Shown here piece after piece: positions 26,258-35,387 of a DNA stretch of 64,000 bases. The notes beneath the pieces were generated by a model. It saw nothing but the letters and a program-made list of their open reading frames with translations. It did no database searches and was not told the DNA's origin. The stretch is from CAYJFG01 sp051881695. GTDB lineage: Bacteria; Bacillota; Clostridia; Oscillospirales; Acutalibacteraceae. Location of the stretch: positions 11,860-75,859 of the forward strand of contig JBJEQJ010000036.1 in assembly GCA_051881695.1 (NCBI GenBank), given 5' to 3'. The stretch's first letter is position 1. Every line of letters begins with the position of its first letter. Both the position numbers and the translations under genes were made by a program.

Positions 26258-27883
26258 ATGGCTAAACAAATTGCTTACGGTGAAGAAGCTAGAAAGGCTC
26301 TTATGAGCGGTATAGACCAGCTTGCAGACACAGTAAAAATCACACTTGGACCTAAGGGCAGAAACGTAGTATTAGATAAAAAGTTCGGCGCACCGCTTAT
26401 TACAAACGACGGTGTTACAATTGCAAAGGAAATTGAGCTTGACGACCCGTTTGAGAATATGGGCGCACAGCTTGTAAAAGAAGTTTCAATCAAAACTAAT
26501 GATATCGCCGGTGACGGTACAACAACAGCAACACTTCTTGCACAGGCGTTAATCCGCGAGGGTATGAAGAACGTAACAGCCGGCGCTAACCCTATGATTC
26601 TTAAAAAGGGTATTCAATCTGCTGTTGATAAGGCAGTAGAGGCTATTACAAATAATTCACAGAAAATAAGCGGCACTAAGGATATTGCCCGTGTTGCAGC
26701 AATTTCTTCAGCAGACGAGTACATCGGTGACTTGATTGCAGAGGCAATGGAAAAGGTAAGCTCAGACGGTGTAATCACTGTAGAGGAGTCCAAAACAGCC
26801 GAAACATATTCTGAGGTTGTTGAGGGTATGATGTTTGACAGAGGCTACATCGCACCTTATATGGTAACAGATACTGATAAGATGGTTGCTGTACTTGACG
26901 ACCCGTACATTCTTATTACAGATAAGAAAATTTCAAATATGCAGGAAATTCTCCCTGTTTTGGAGCAGATTGTTCAGGCAGGACAGAAGCTTTTAATCAT
27001 TGCAGAGGATGTTGAGGGTGAAGCCTTAACAAGCTTAGTTCTTAATAAGTTAAGAGGTGTATTCACCTGCGTTGCTGTTAAGGCTCCGGGCTTTGGCGAC
27101 AGAAGAAAAGAAATGCTTCAGGACATTGCTATCTTAACAGGCGGTCAGGTAATCTCAAGCGAATTAGGTCTTGAGCTTAAAGAAACTACTCTTGCTCAGT
27201 TAGGCCGCGCAAGACAGGTTAAGGTTGACAAGGAGAACACAATCATTGTAGACGGTGCAGGCGACACTGATGAAATTAAAGCAAGAGTTAATTCTATCAG
27301 AACTCAGATTGAGTCTACAACCTCTGACTTTGACAGAGAAAAGCTTCAGGAACGTGTTGCAAAGCTTGCAGGCGGTGTAGCAGTTATCAAGGTTGGCGCA
27401 GCTACCGAGATAGAAATGAAAGAAAAGAAATTAAGAATTGAGGACGCTCTCTCCGCTACAAAGGCAGCAGTAGAGGAAGGTATAGTAGCAGGCGGCGGTA
27501 TTGCGCTTATGAATGCTATCCCGGCAGTTGCAGAGGCTGTTGAGGCTGCTCAGGGCGACGAGAAGACAGGTATGGCTATAGTATTAAAGGCACTTGAGGA
27601 GCCGCTTCGCCAAATTGTTGCAAACGCAGGTCTTGAGGGCAGCGTAGTTGTAGAAAAGGTTAAGTCTGCAAATAAGGTAGGCTACGGCTTCAACGCTTTG
27701 CAGGAGGAGTACACAGATATGATCTCCGCAGGTATTGTTGACCCGACAAAGGTTACAAGAAGCGCACTTCAAAATGCGGCTTCCGTAGCTTCAATGGTAC
27801 TCACAACAGAATCACTTGTAACAGATATTAAAGAACCGGCAGCAGCTCCGGCAGCACCGGCTCCTGATATGGGTATGTATTAA
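26258..27883 (+). CDS. groEL: Chaperonin GroEL
   Basis: GroEL is the 60-kDa ATP-driven folding chaperone. The 541-residue product has the ATP-binding KITLGPKGRNVVLDK region near residue 28, NDGVTIAKEIEL, the catalytic GDGTTTATLLAQ stretch near residue 86, and AAVEEGIVAGGG near residue 405. The C-terminal tail is short (ending PAPDMGMY) instead of a long Gly-Met repeat. It directly follows groES in the usual operon. Confidence 0.98.
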   Translation: MAKQIAYGEEARKALMSGIDQLADTVKITLGPKGRNVVLDKKFGAPLITNDGVTIAKEIELDDPFENMGAQLVKEVSIKTNDIAGDGTTTATLLAQALIREGMKNVTAGANPMILKKGIQSAVDKAVEAITNNSQKISGTKDIARVAAISSADEYIGDLIAEAMEKVSSDGVITVEESKTAETYSEVVEGMMFDRGYIAPYMVTDTDKMVAVLDDPYILITDKKISNMQEILPVLEQIVQAGQKLLIIAEDVEGEALTSLVLNKLRGVFTCVAVKAPGFGDRRKEMLQDIAILTGGQVISSELGLELKETTLAQLGRARQVKVDKENTIIVDGAGDTDEIKARVNSIRTQIESTTSDFDREKLQERVAKLAGGVAVIKVGAATEIEMKEKKLRIEDALSATKAAVEEGIVAGGGIALMNAIPAVAEAVEAAQGDEKTGMAIVLKALEEPLRQIVANAGLEGSVVVEKVKSANKVGYGFNALQEEYTDMISAGIVDPTKVTRSALQNAASVASMVLTTESLVTDIKEPAAAPAAPAPDMGMY

Positions 27884-27907
27884 TAAATTAAATTTTATTA
27901 ACAAAAG

Positions 27908-27940
27908 CTCCGTGTTTCAATGAGGAATACGGAGTTTTTT
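27908..27940 (+). terminator. Intrinsic terminator of groESL
   Basis: CTCCGTGTTTC pairs with GGAATACGGAG (with G-T pairs), loop of five bases, followed by six T. Confidence 0.88.
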
Positions 27941-27989
27941 GATTTTGGAAAAAAGTTGAGGCTTTCTCTTATATTTATTAATTATCCTC

Positions 27990-28066
27990 CTGAAATTAAA
28001 TTTCAGTCATCTGATAAAGAACCGACAGCCCTTGTTATTATTGGAAGGTCTGTCGGTTTGTTTTTG
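27990..28066 (+). other. Two further inverted repeats between groEL and the symporter
   Basis: CTGAAATT-A-AATTTCAG (27990-28006) is a perfect palindrome. ACCGACAG (28021-28028) pairs with CTGTCGGT (28050-28057), with extra CCTT/AAGG pairing inside, and TTTGTTTTT follows. The second looks like an additional intrinsic terminator. No gene lies between them, so they may back up groESL termination or be remnants of a lost gene. The remainder of 27941-28141 is AT-rich with nothing else recognised. Confidence 0.6.
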
Positions 28067-28141
28067 TCGGCTTTCAGTTGTACTTATTGCATAAATTAGA
28101 TTACCATTATTCTATTATTATTACAAAATTTTTTATATCTA

Positions 28142-28170
28142 TTGATTTGATTTGTAGTTTTATGTATAAT
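28142..28170 (+). promoter_or_regulatory. SigA-type promoter for the symporter gene
   Basis: TTGATT at 28142-28147 and TATAAT at 28165-28170 are 17 bp apart, about 60 bp upstream of the start codon. Confidence 0.72.
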
Positions 28171-28230
28171 TGTGACTGAGATTTTAACAAATAAAAGCTT
28201 TAAATTGCTAAAGCGACAGGAGGAACAAAA

Positions 28231-29772
28231 ATGGTGATGTGGATTACGCTTATAGCCTACTTTATATTAATGGTGGCTATCGGCATATACTGCAGAAGAA
28301 AAACAAGCAATGTATCAGACTTTGTGCTCGGCGGCAGAAGCTTAGGCCCGTGGATGACTGCGTTTGCCTACGGTACATCGTACTTCTCAGCTGTAGTGTT
28401 TATCGGATATGCAGGACAGTTTGGCTGGAACTACGGTATTTCTGCGGCGTGGATAGGAATAGGAAATGCAATCATAGGCAGTATGCTCGCATGGATAATT
28501 TTAGGAAACAGAACAAGAGTATTAACAAAGCATTTAGGTGTTTCTACAATGCCGGAATTTTTTGAAAAGCGCTACTTGTCCAAAAAGATAAAGACGGTTG
28601 CAGCGCTTATAGTTTTCATCTTCTTAATTCCGTATACAGCTTCTGTTTATAACGGACTTTCAAGACTGTTTGAGCAGGCGTTTAAAATAGATTATTCAAT
28701 CTGCCTTATCGTAATGGCGCTGCTTACTGCGGCTTACGTTATATTGGGCGGCTATAAGGCAACGGCGATAAACGACTTTATCCAGGGCATTATTATGCTC
28801 GGCGGTATTTCGGCTGTAATAATCTGTGCATTTAATAATCAGGGCGGTATAACACAGGCATTAACAGGTCTTTCAAAAATTTCCGATACGGGAGTTCCCG
28901 AAAATACGCTTAATTCACTGTTCGGTCCGGACCCGATAAACCTCTTTGGCGTAGTTATCCTTACTTCTCTCGGCACTTGGGGCTTGCCGCAGATGGTGCA
29001 TAAATTCTATGCTATCAAGGATAAATCCGCAATAGTAAGAGGTACTGTTATCTCGACTGTTTTTGCTCTTGTTATCGCCGGCGGCTCATATCTGCTTGGA
29101 GGACTCGGAAGATTATTTACTACATCGGCTGAAATTGCAAATCCGGGAACCGGCAAGCCTGTATATGATATGATAGTTCCCAAAATGCTTGAAACAGCAG
29201 TACCGGAAATACTCTTCGGAATAGTAGTTGTTCTTGTGCTTTCAGCCTCAATGTCAACGCTTTCCTCCTTGGTGCTTACCTCAAGCTCAACGCTAACAAT
29301 CGACCTTATCAAGCCATTTGCCAAAAAGGAAATGGGAGAGAAAAAGCAAGTGCTTATTATGCGCGTGTTTATTGCACTTTTCTTAATTCTCTCTGTTGTA
29401 ATCGCACTTAATAAAAATACATATATTACAACTCTTATGTCTATCTCTTGGGGTGCGCTTGCCGGGGCATTCTTAGCGCCGTTTATGTATGGCTTGTTTA
29501 TGAAGAGAGTTACAAAGGCGGCAGTTTGGACAAGCCTGATAACAGGCGTTGGTATAACTGTAATATCAATGGTATTGTTTAACTTAGGCTTCTTCCCGGA
29601 GCTTACGTCAGCAGCAGCGTCATTACCCCTTAACCTTGCTTCTCCCATAAACTGGGGCGCAATAGCAATGATTGTAGGTCTTATTGAAGTGCCGATAGTA
29701 AGCCTTATTACAAAGAACAAAAACCAAAAAGAGGTTGATGAAATGTTCCTTTGCTTTAAAAAGGAAGCGTAA
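28231..29772 (+). CDS. Sodium:solute symporter family transporter
   Basis: The 513-residue product is a sodium/solute symporter with about 13 hydrophobic segments. It shows the family features near the start (NVSDFVLGGRSLGPWMTAFAYG is the region at residues 28-49), YNGLSRLFEQAF near residue 135, GGYKATAINDFIQGII near residue 175, and SASMSTLSSLVLTSSS near residue 330, which carries the sodium-site Ser residues. PutP, PanF and ActP relatives use proline, pantothenate or acetate; the substrate here cannot be assigned. It is a single-gene unit with its own promoter, ribosome-binding site AGGAGGA and terminator. Confidence 0.9.
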   Translation: MVMWITLIAYFILMVAIGIYCRRKTSNVSDFVLGGRSLGPWMTAFAYGTSYFSAVVFIGYAGQFGWNYGISAAWIGIGNAIIGSMLAWIILGNRTRVLTKHLGVSTMPEFFEKRYLSKKIKTVAALIVFIFLIPYTASVYNGLSRLFEQAFKIDYSICLIVMALLTAAYVILGGYKATAINDFIQGIIMLGGISAVIICAFNNQGGITQALTGLSKISDTGVPENTLNSLFGPDPINLFGVVILTSLGTWGLPQMVHKFYAIKDKSAIVRGTVISTVFALVIAGGSYLLGGLGRLFTTSAEIANPGTGKPVYDMIVPKMLETAVPEILFGIVVVLVLSASMSTLSSLVLTSSSTLTIDLIKPFAKKEMGEKKQVLIMRVFIALFLILSVVIALNKNTYITTLMSISWGALAGAFLAPFMYGLFMKRVTKAAVWTSLITGVGITVISMVLFNLGFFPELTSAAASLPLNLASPINWGAIAMIVGLIEVPIVSLITKNKNQKEVDEMFLCFKKEA

Positions 29773-29786
29773 ATCTAAATTACAGT

Positions 29787-29827
29787 AATACAGACCGGGT
29801 CTGTTTTATCGGACTTCGGTCTGTATT
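29787..29827 (+). terminator. Intrinsic terminator after the symporter
   Basis: AATACAGACCG pairs with CGGTCTGTATT (11 bp), with GTC/GAC inside the loop. GTGCGTTTT follows, so the T run is imperfect. Confidence 0.75.
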
Positions 29828-29882
29828 GTGCGTTTTGCATAATTTGTTTATGATTATTTCTACTGTGAAAAGTCTTAATATA

Positions 29883-29891
29883 TGATATAAT
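29883..29891 (+). promoter_or_regulatory. Extended -10 promoter for the CoA ligase gene
   Basis: TG at 29883-29884, one base, then TATAAT at 29886-29891. The -35 region (CTGTGA) is poor. Confidence 0.5.
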
Positions 29892-29949
29892 AAATATTAG
29901 TTTGCCTAATTAAGTAAAAATATGTAAATCAATTAAGGAAGTGTTTTTC

Positions 29950-31254
29950 TTGTTTTTTCAAAAAGATATAGAAACTATGCCAAGAAAAGAGATTGAAGCT
30001 TTACAGCTTGAGCGTCTGAAAAAAATGGTTGCCTACTGTTATAACAACATTAAGTTTTACAACGAAAAGCTTACTGATTGCGGCGTTTTCGATGGAAGTA
30101 AAATTAAGCAGCTTTCAGACATACAGTACATACCATTTACCACAAAGGACGACATCAGAGAAAATTACCCTTTCAACCTGCTTGCAGTTCCCATGAAGGA
30201 TATTGTACGTATACATGCCTCATCAGGCACAACGGGAAAACCTACTGTCGGAGTATATACAAAGCAGGACATTGATAATTGGTCAGACTGTGTTGCAAGA
30301 GTAACGGTTGCCGGCGGTGTAACACCTGAGGACATTATACAAATAAGCTTTGGTTACGGACTTTTTACAGGAGCCTTAGGACTTCATTACGGTCTTGAAA
30401 AGCTTGGCGCAACAGTAATACCGGCTTCCTCGGGAAATACGCAAAAGCAGCTTATGATGTTCAGAGATTTCGGAGTAACAGGTCTTGTTGCAACTCCGTC
30501 TTACGCGTTGTATTTAAGTGAGGCAGTAAAAGAGGCAGGCTACCCTATGAGCGACTATAAGCTTCGTCTCGGTATTTTAGGCTCTGAGCCATGCACTCCT
30601 GAAATGCGCGACCAAATTGAGAAAAACTTAAATGTTTATGTTTCTGACAACTACGGACTAACCGAAATAGGCGGACCGGGAGTTTCCGGTGACTGTGAAT
30701 ACAGATGCGGAATGCATTTTGCCGAGGATCATTTCCTGCCTGAAATAATTAATAAAGAAACAGGTGAACGCCTTGGAGAAAACGAGGTAGGAGAGCTTGT
30801 GGTAACTACTCTTACAAGGCAGGGCGCACCTGTACTTCGTTACAGAACTAAGGATATTACAAAAATAACATACGAACCCTGCAAGTGCGGCAGAACACAC
30901 GCAAGAATGGCAAAGACAATGGGCAGAACAGACGATATGCTCATCATCAAGGGTGTAAATGTATTCCCAACTCAGATTGAAAGCGTACTTGTCGGTATGG
31001 AGGGAATAGGTCCTCATTATCAGCTGGTTGTAAGGCGTGCCAACTTCAAGGATAATCTTGAGGTTAAGGTTGAGCTTATAAACGGCGATTTGCTTGTAAA
31101 CTATTCAAAGCTTGAACAGCTGCAAAAGAAAATTCACGACAAGCTCAAAAGCGTTCTCGGACTGGAAACTAAGGTGACGCTTGTCGAGCCTAAAACCTTA
31201 GAGCGTTTCCAGGGTAAAGCAAAAAGAGTTCTTGACCTTAGAAATGAGGGATAA
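29950..31254 (+). CDS. Phenylacetate-CoA ligase family protein (PaaK-like)
   Basis: The enzyme belongs to the AMP-forming aryl-acid:CoA ligases. The product of about 434 residues has the adenylate motif HASSGTTGKPTVGVYT near residue 90, SDNYGLTEIGGPG near residue 230, YRTKDIT near residue 297, and KGVNVFPTQIES near residue 333, with a C-terminal AMP-binding subdomain. I place the start at TTG 29950, ten bases after AAGGA at 29935-29939; GTG 29941 is too close to it. With iorA and iorB downstream, the likely substrates are phenyl-, hydroxyphenyl- or indole-acetate. This may allow either capture of aryl acids or aromatic amino acid catabolism. Confidence 0.9.
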   Translation: MFFQKDIETMPRKEIEALQLERLKKMVAYCYNNIKFYNEKLTDCGVFDGSKIKQLSDIQYIPFTTKDDIRENYPFNLLAVPMKDIVRIHASSGTTGKPTVGVYTKQDIDNWSDCVARVTVAGGVTPEDIIQISFGYGLFTGALGLHYGLEKLGATVIPASSGNTQKQLMMFRDFGVTGLVATPSYALYLSEAVKEAGYPMSDYKLRLGILGSEPCTPEMRDQIEKNLNVYVSDNYGLTEIGGPGVSGDCEYRCGMHFAEDHFLPEIINKETGERLGENEVGELVVTTLTRQGAPVLRYRTKDITKITYEPCKCGRTHARMAKTMGRTDDMLIIKGVNVFPTQIESVLVGMEGIGPHYQLVVRRANFKDNLEVKVELINGDLLVNYSKLEQLQKKIHDKLKSVLGLETKVTLVEPKTLERFQGKAKRVLDLRNEG

Positions 31255-31456
31255 GCTTTATTCTTTTACAAAAATAAACATATGTAATATAGATTATTGT
31301 TTATTATTTCTGTTTTCTTCCTGCAGCAGAATTTAGGTATTTATTTTTTCTCCTTTCTGTGTTATTATTTAATTATTTTAAAATGCTTTTTTAGAAATTA
31401 GCTAATGCTGTGCTTTGCTTAGCAAAATTCTTGAAAAGTATGTGGGAGGTTAATTT
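31255..31456 (+). other. AT-rich intergenic region before the citrate synthase gene
   Basis: AATAAACA (31273-31280) and TGTTTATT (31298-31305) can form an AT-rich hairpin followed by a T-rich stretch, a possible weak terminator of the ligase gene. TTTGCT-T-AGCAAA (31414-31426) is a perfect short palindrome about 30 bp before the next start and could be an operator. No clear promoter is seen. Confidence 0.4.
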
Positions 31457-32809
31457 ATGAGTAGTAATAGCTTACAATCGCTTTATTCTGATTTTGCGGC
31501 GTGCAATTCCATAGCACCGGAGTTTTTTGAAAAATACGACGTTAAGCGCGGACTTCGTAATGCTGACGGAACAGGCGTAATGGCAGGGGTTACTAATATT
31601 TGTAATGTACACGGCTATGTAATTGACGATGGCGAAAAAACTCCGGACGAGGGGCAGCTGCTTTTCAGAGGCTACAGCATAAACGACCTCGTGCTAAATG
31701 CAGAAAGGGAAGACCGCTACGGCTTTGAAGAGGTAATTTATCTTCTTTTAACAGGAAAACTGCCAACTGCCCAAAAGCTTAGTGAATTCAGCAAGCTGCT
31801 GTGTGAAAACAGAAAGCTTCCCAAAGATTTTTTTGAGGATATGATTTTAAAGGCACCGTCAAATGACATTATGAACAAGCTTGCCCGTTCTGTTTTGGCG
31901 TTGTATTCCTATGATGACGATGCTAATATTACAACTGCAAAGCATGAGGTTGATACCGCAATTTCGCTTATCGCAAAGCTTCCTGTAATAATGGTGCGTG
32001 CCTATTATGTTAAGCTTGCAAAATTTTGCGGCGGCTCTTTAGTTCTTCACCCGCTTATAGACGGACAGTCAACAGCAGAGATGATTTTATCAATCCTGCG
32101 TGCAGACAGACAATTTACTAAGGCTGAAGCAAAGCTTCTTGATATTATGCTTATGCTTCATGCAGAACACGGCGGCGGCAATAATTCCACCTTTTCCTGC
32201 CGTGTGCTTTCTTCTTCCGGTACGGACCCATATGCTGCTTACTCTGCTGCAATAGGCTCTCTGAAGGGACCTAAGCACGGTGGCGCCAATAAGAAGGTAA
32301 CCGGTATGCAAAAGTATATTATGGACACTGTAAAGAACTGGGACGATGAGGGCGAAATTGCTGATGTTTTGCGCAAGATTGTGAATAAACAGGGCTTTGA
32401 CAATTCGGGACTTGTGTACGGAATGGGTCATGCTGTTTATACCTTGTCAGACCCAAGAGCAGTGCTTCTTAAGAAGTATGCCGGGGAAATGGCGCAAGGT
32501 ACGGAGTTTGAGGCGCAGTTTAAGCTGCTTGAAAAGATTGAAAAGCTGTCGCCGGAAATTATAGAGGAGAAAAAGCGCAGCGGAAAGTCAATATGTGCCA
32601 ATATCGATATGTACAGCGGACTTGTTTACAATATGCTGAGAATACCGGAGGATATCTTTACTCCGCTTTTTGCAGTATCAAGAATGGCAGGCTGGGCGGC
32701 TCATCGCTTTGAGGAGCTTGTTTCCGGCAAAAGAATTATCCGTCCTGCGTACAAATCTGTATTCAGAAGCAGAGCGTACATACCAATAGATGAAAGACCG
32801 GAGAATTAA
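31457..32809 (+). CDS. gltA: Citrate synthase
   Basis: The enzyme condenses acetyl-CoA and oxaloacetate to citrate. The 450-residue product has the two active-site His regions, HAEHGGGNNSTF near residue 234 and GPKHGGANKKV near residue 271. It also has an N-terminal extension of about 40 residues common in clostridial citrate synthases. ATG 31457 follows GGGAGG at 31443-31448. The gene is not part of a visible TCA operon and lies between an aryl-CoA ligase and iorAB, with its own terminator. A 2-methylcitrate synthase activity is possible but there is no prp context. Confidence 0.92.
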   Translation: MSSNSLQSLYSDFAACNSIAPEFFEKYDVKRGLRNADGTGVMAGVTNICNVHGYVIDDGEKTPDEGQLLFRGYSINDLVLNAEREDRYGFEEVIYLLLTGKLPTAQKLSEFSKLLCENRKLPKDFFEDMILKAPSNDIMNKLARSVLALYSYDDDANITTAKHEVDTAISLIAKLPVIMVRAYYVKLAKFCGGSLVLHPLIDGQSTAEMILSILRADRQFTKAEAKLLDIMLMLHAEHGGGNNSTFSCRVLSSSGTDPYAAYSAAIGSLKGPKHGGANKKVTGMQKYIMDTVKNWDDEGEIADVLRKIVNKQGFDNSGLVYGMGHAVYTLSDPRAVLLKKYAGEMAQGTEFEAQFKLLEKIEKLSPEIIEEKKRSGKSICANIDMYSGLVYNMLRIPEDIFTPLFAVSRMAGWAAHRFEELVSGKRIIRPAYKSVFRSRAYIPIDERPEN

Positions 32810-32824
32810 CGCATATAAAATAAC

Positions 32825-32873
32825 AAATGCACACTGTATGAACACTATAATTGCCATACAGGTGCATTTTTTT
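32825..32873 (+). terminator. Intrinsic terminator after citrate synthase
   Basis: AAATGCAC then CTGTATG pair with CATACAG then GTGCATTT, giving a 15-bp stem with one unpaired base, followed by a run of T. Confidence 0.93.
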
Positions 32874-32904
32874 GCTTATATCGTCAAAAACCACATATTA
32901 AATC

Positions 32905-32933
32905 TTGCGCTTTTTTTGAAATTTTGGTAAAAT
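32905..32933 (+). promoter_or_regulatory. SigA-type promoter for iorAB
   Basis: TTGCGC at 32905-32910 and TAAAAT at 32928-32933 are 17 bp apart; TG at 32925-32926 gives an extended -10. Confidence 0.6.
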
Positions 32934-32985
32934 ATAAAAAATATGCGTTTTAAGCACGTTGAAATTTTACATAAGGATTGATTGT

Positions 32986-34713
32986 ATGAGTAAATTAATG
33001 CTTGGCAACGAGGCTGTTGCCAGAGGACTTTATGAAGCCGGCGTAAGGGTTGCTTCCAGCTATCCGGGTACGCCAAGCACAGAGATTACGGAAAATGCAG
33101 CTAAATATGATGAAATAGACTGCGAATGGGCGCCTAATGAAAAGGTAGCCGCAGAAGTAGCCGCAGGTGCTTCCTTTGCAGGTGCACGCTCCTTTTGCGC
33201 TATGAAGCACGTAGGTCTTAATGTTGCGGCAGACCCGTTTTTTACAATGAGCTATATCGGAGTAAACGGCGGAATGGTTTTAGCTGTTGCAGACGACCCC
33301 GGTATGCATTCTTCACAAAATGAGCAGGACTCACGCCATTATGCAAAGGCGGCAAAGGTTCCTATGCTTGAGCCTGCCGATTCTGCCGAATGTAAAGAAT
33401 ATGCCAAGCTTGCATATGAGATAAGCGAAGAATTTGACACCCCTGTTGTTCTGCGCCTTACAACAAGAATTGCACATTCAAGAAGCATTGTTGAGCTTGA
33501 AGACAGAGAAGAGCTTGAACTTAGAGAATATATAAAAAATCCCTCTAAAAACGTAATGCTCCCTGCTTTTGCAAAGGGCAGACACGTTTTTGTTGAGGAG
33601 CGTACAAAGAAGCTTACGGAATATGCCGAAACCGCAGGAATAAACAGAGTTGAAATGGGCGACACGAAAATAGGCGTGATAGCGTCCGGTATTTGCTATC
33701 AGTATGCGAAAGAAGCATTGGGAGATAAGGCGTCTTATTTAAAGCTGGGTATGATAAATCCTCTGCCTGTAAAGCTTATTAAGGATTTTGCAGCAAAGGT
33801 TGATAAGCTGTATGTTGTTGAGGAGCTTGATGACGTTATTGAAACGCACTGCCTGAAGATAGGCGTTAAGGCTGTGGGCAAGGAGCTTTTCCCTGTTTGC
33901 GGAGAGTTTTCTCAAAAGCTTGTAAAAGAGCTTGTTTTAGGGGAAAAGACCGATGCACTTGCTTTGAATACAGAGATTCCTGTTCGTCCGCCGGTAATGT
34001 GTTGCGGATGTCCGCACAGGGGACTTTTCTATGCACTTAAAAAGCTCAAGGTTTATGTTAGCGGCGACATCGGCTGTTATACTCTCGGCGCTTCTGCTCC
34101 CCTTGCTATGATGGATACCTGCGTTTGTATGGGAGCGTCTGTTTCTGCGCTTCACGGCTACAATAAGGCAAGAGGAGAGCAGGCGGAGAAAAAATCGGTT
34201 GCCGTTATCGGCGATTCCACCTTTATACATTCCGGTGTTACAGGACTTATCGATATAGCCTATAACGCCACTAATTCCGTAGTTGTTATTCTTGACAATT
34301 CAATTACGGGAATGACAGGACATCAGCAAAACCCGACGACAGGCTACAATATAAAGGGGGACCCTGCGGCTAAGGTGTGTTTGGAAGATTTATGCAAGGC
34401 TGTCGGCATACCAAATGTTAGAGTGTGCGACCCGTATGACATCAAGGAAACCATGGCGGTTATTAAGGAAGAGCTTGAAACTGACGGACCGTCGGTAGTA
34501 ATATCACGCCGTCCGTGTGCTCTTTTAAAATATGTAAAGCACAAGCCGTCGCTTAAAACAGATACAGATAAATGTATAGGTTGTAAAGCTTGTCTTGCAA
34601 TCGGTTGTCCGGCTATAAGCATAAAGGATAAAAAGGCTCAAATCGACCATACTCAGTGCGTAGGCTGCGGAGTATGCTCAGGGCTTTGTCCTAAAAATGC
34701 AATTATTGAATAA
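32986..34713 (+). CDS. iorA: Indolepyruvate ferredoxin oxidoreductase, alpha subunit
   Basis: IorA, with IorB, oxidatively decarboxylates aryl pyruvates to aryl-acetyl-CoA and reduces ferredoxin, or runs in reverse. The 575-residue product has the N-terminal TPP pyrimidine domain with SYPGTPSTEITENA near residue 24. The TPP-binding domain shows GDIGCYTLG near residue 360 and DNSITGMTGHQQNP near residue 435. The C-terminus carries two [4Fe-4S] motifs, CIGCKACLAIGCP near residue 528 and CVGCGVCSGLCP near residue 558. The start ATG 32986 follows AAGGA at 32973-32977. iorB follows after 42 bases. Confidence 0.95.
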   Translation: MSKLMLGNEAVARGLYEAGVRVASSYPGTPSTEITENAAKYDEIDCEWAPNEKVAAEVAAGASFAGARSFCAMKHVGLNVAADPFFTMSYIGVNGGMVLAVADDPGMHSSQNEQDSRHYAKAAKVPMLEPADSAECKEYAKLAYEISEEFDTPVVLRLTTRIAHSRSIVELEDREELELREYIKNPSKNVMLPAFAKGRHVFVEERTKKLTEYAETAGINRVEMGDTKIGVIASGICYQYAKEALGDKASYLKLGMINPLPVKLIKDFAAKVDKLYVVEELDDVIETHCLKIGVKAVGKELFPVCGEFSQKLVKELVLGEKTDALALNTEIPVRPPVMCCGCPHRGLFYALKKLKVYVSGDIGCYTLGASAPLAMMDTCVCMGASVSALHGYNKARGEQAEKKSVAVIGDSTFIHSGVTGLIDIAYNATNSVVVILDNSITGMTGHQQNPTTGYNIKGDPAAKVCLEDLCKAVGIPNVRVCDPYDIKETMAVIKEELETDGPSVVISRRPCALLKYVKHKPSLKTDTDKCIGCKACLAIGCPAISIKDKKAQIDHTQCVGCGVCSGLCPKNAIIE

Positions 34714-34755
34714 AGCGGCTTTGTGCTGTTCGTATTGAAAGGAATGGTCATAAAT

Positions 34756-35334
34756 ATGAGTAATAATGTAAAATCAGTATTGATAGTAGGCGTCGGCGGA
34801 CAGGGAACACTTCTTGCAAGCCGTCTTTTAGGCAACGCAATGCTTAGCTGCGGATACGATGTAAAAGTGTCTGAGGTGCACGGAATGAGTCAGCGCGGCG
34901 GTTCGGTTGTAACCTATGTGCGCTTTGGAGATAAGGTAAGCTCACCTATTATTGAACACGGCGAAGCGGATTTAATATTATCGTTTGAGCAGCTTGAAGC
35001 CGCACGCTTTCTACCTTTCCTAAAAAAGGGAGGAAAGATAATAGTAAACACACAGACGATAGACCCTATGCCTGTTATAACAGGAGCAAAGGAATATCCT
35101 GCCGGAATATTAGATTCGATTGAGAAGCTCGGCGTAAATGTAATAGCAGCCGATGCGCTTTCGCTTGCAGAGCAGGCAGGCTCATCAAAAGCGGTTAATG
35201 TTGTGCTTATTGGAGTAATGGCGAAAAACCTAGACATAGATAAGCAAATATGGATAGACACAATTAAAACAACAGTGCCGGAGAAGTTTCTTGAGCTTAA
35301 TCTAAAGGCGTTTGAGCTGGGCTATAATATGTAA
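34756..35334 (+). CDS. iorB: Indolepyruvate ferredoxin oxidoreductase, beta subunit
   Basis: IorB is the gamma-type domain subunit that completes the TPP enzyme. The 192-residue product shows GVGGQGTLLASRLLG near residue 11 and EVHGMSQRGGSV near residue 37, both diagnostic of the family. Two upstream in-frame ATGs exist, but ATG 34756 gives the conserved N-terminus. It is co-transcribed with iorA. Confidence 0.95.
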   Translation: MSNNVKSVLIVGVGGQGTLLASRLLGNAMLSCGYDVKVSEVHGMSQRGGSVVTYVRFGDKVSSPIIEHGEADLILSFEQLEAARFLPFLKKGGKIIVNTQTIDPMPVITGAKEYPAGILDSIEKLGVNVIAADALSLAEQAGSSKAVNVVLIGVMAKNLDIDKQIWIDTIKTTVPEKFLELNLKAFELGYNM

Positions 35335-35357
35335 TATTAAAATAAACCATTAGCAAT

Positions 35358-35387
35358 ACAGGGCGGTATAACCTTAAACCGCCCTGT
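35358..35387 (+). terminator. Stable hairpin after iorB
   Basis: ACAGGGCGGT and ACCGCCCTGT form a perfect 10-bp stem with a 10-base loop. No T run follows on the plus strand, so it may be a weaker terminator or an mRNA end-protecting structure. Confidence 0.6.

Noticed and set aside
29007..29720. 237-residue open frame on the minus strand within the symporter gene
   Set aside because: Antisense shadow of a conserved membrane protein; low-complexity composition and no promoter.
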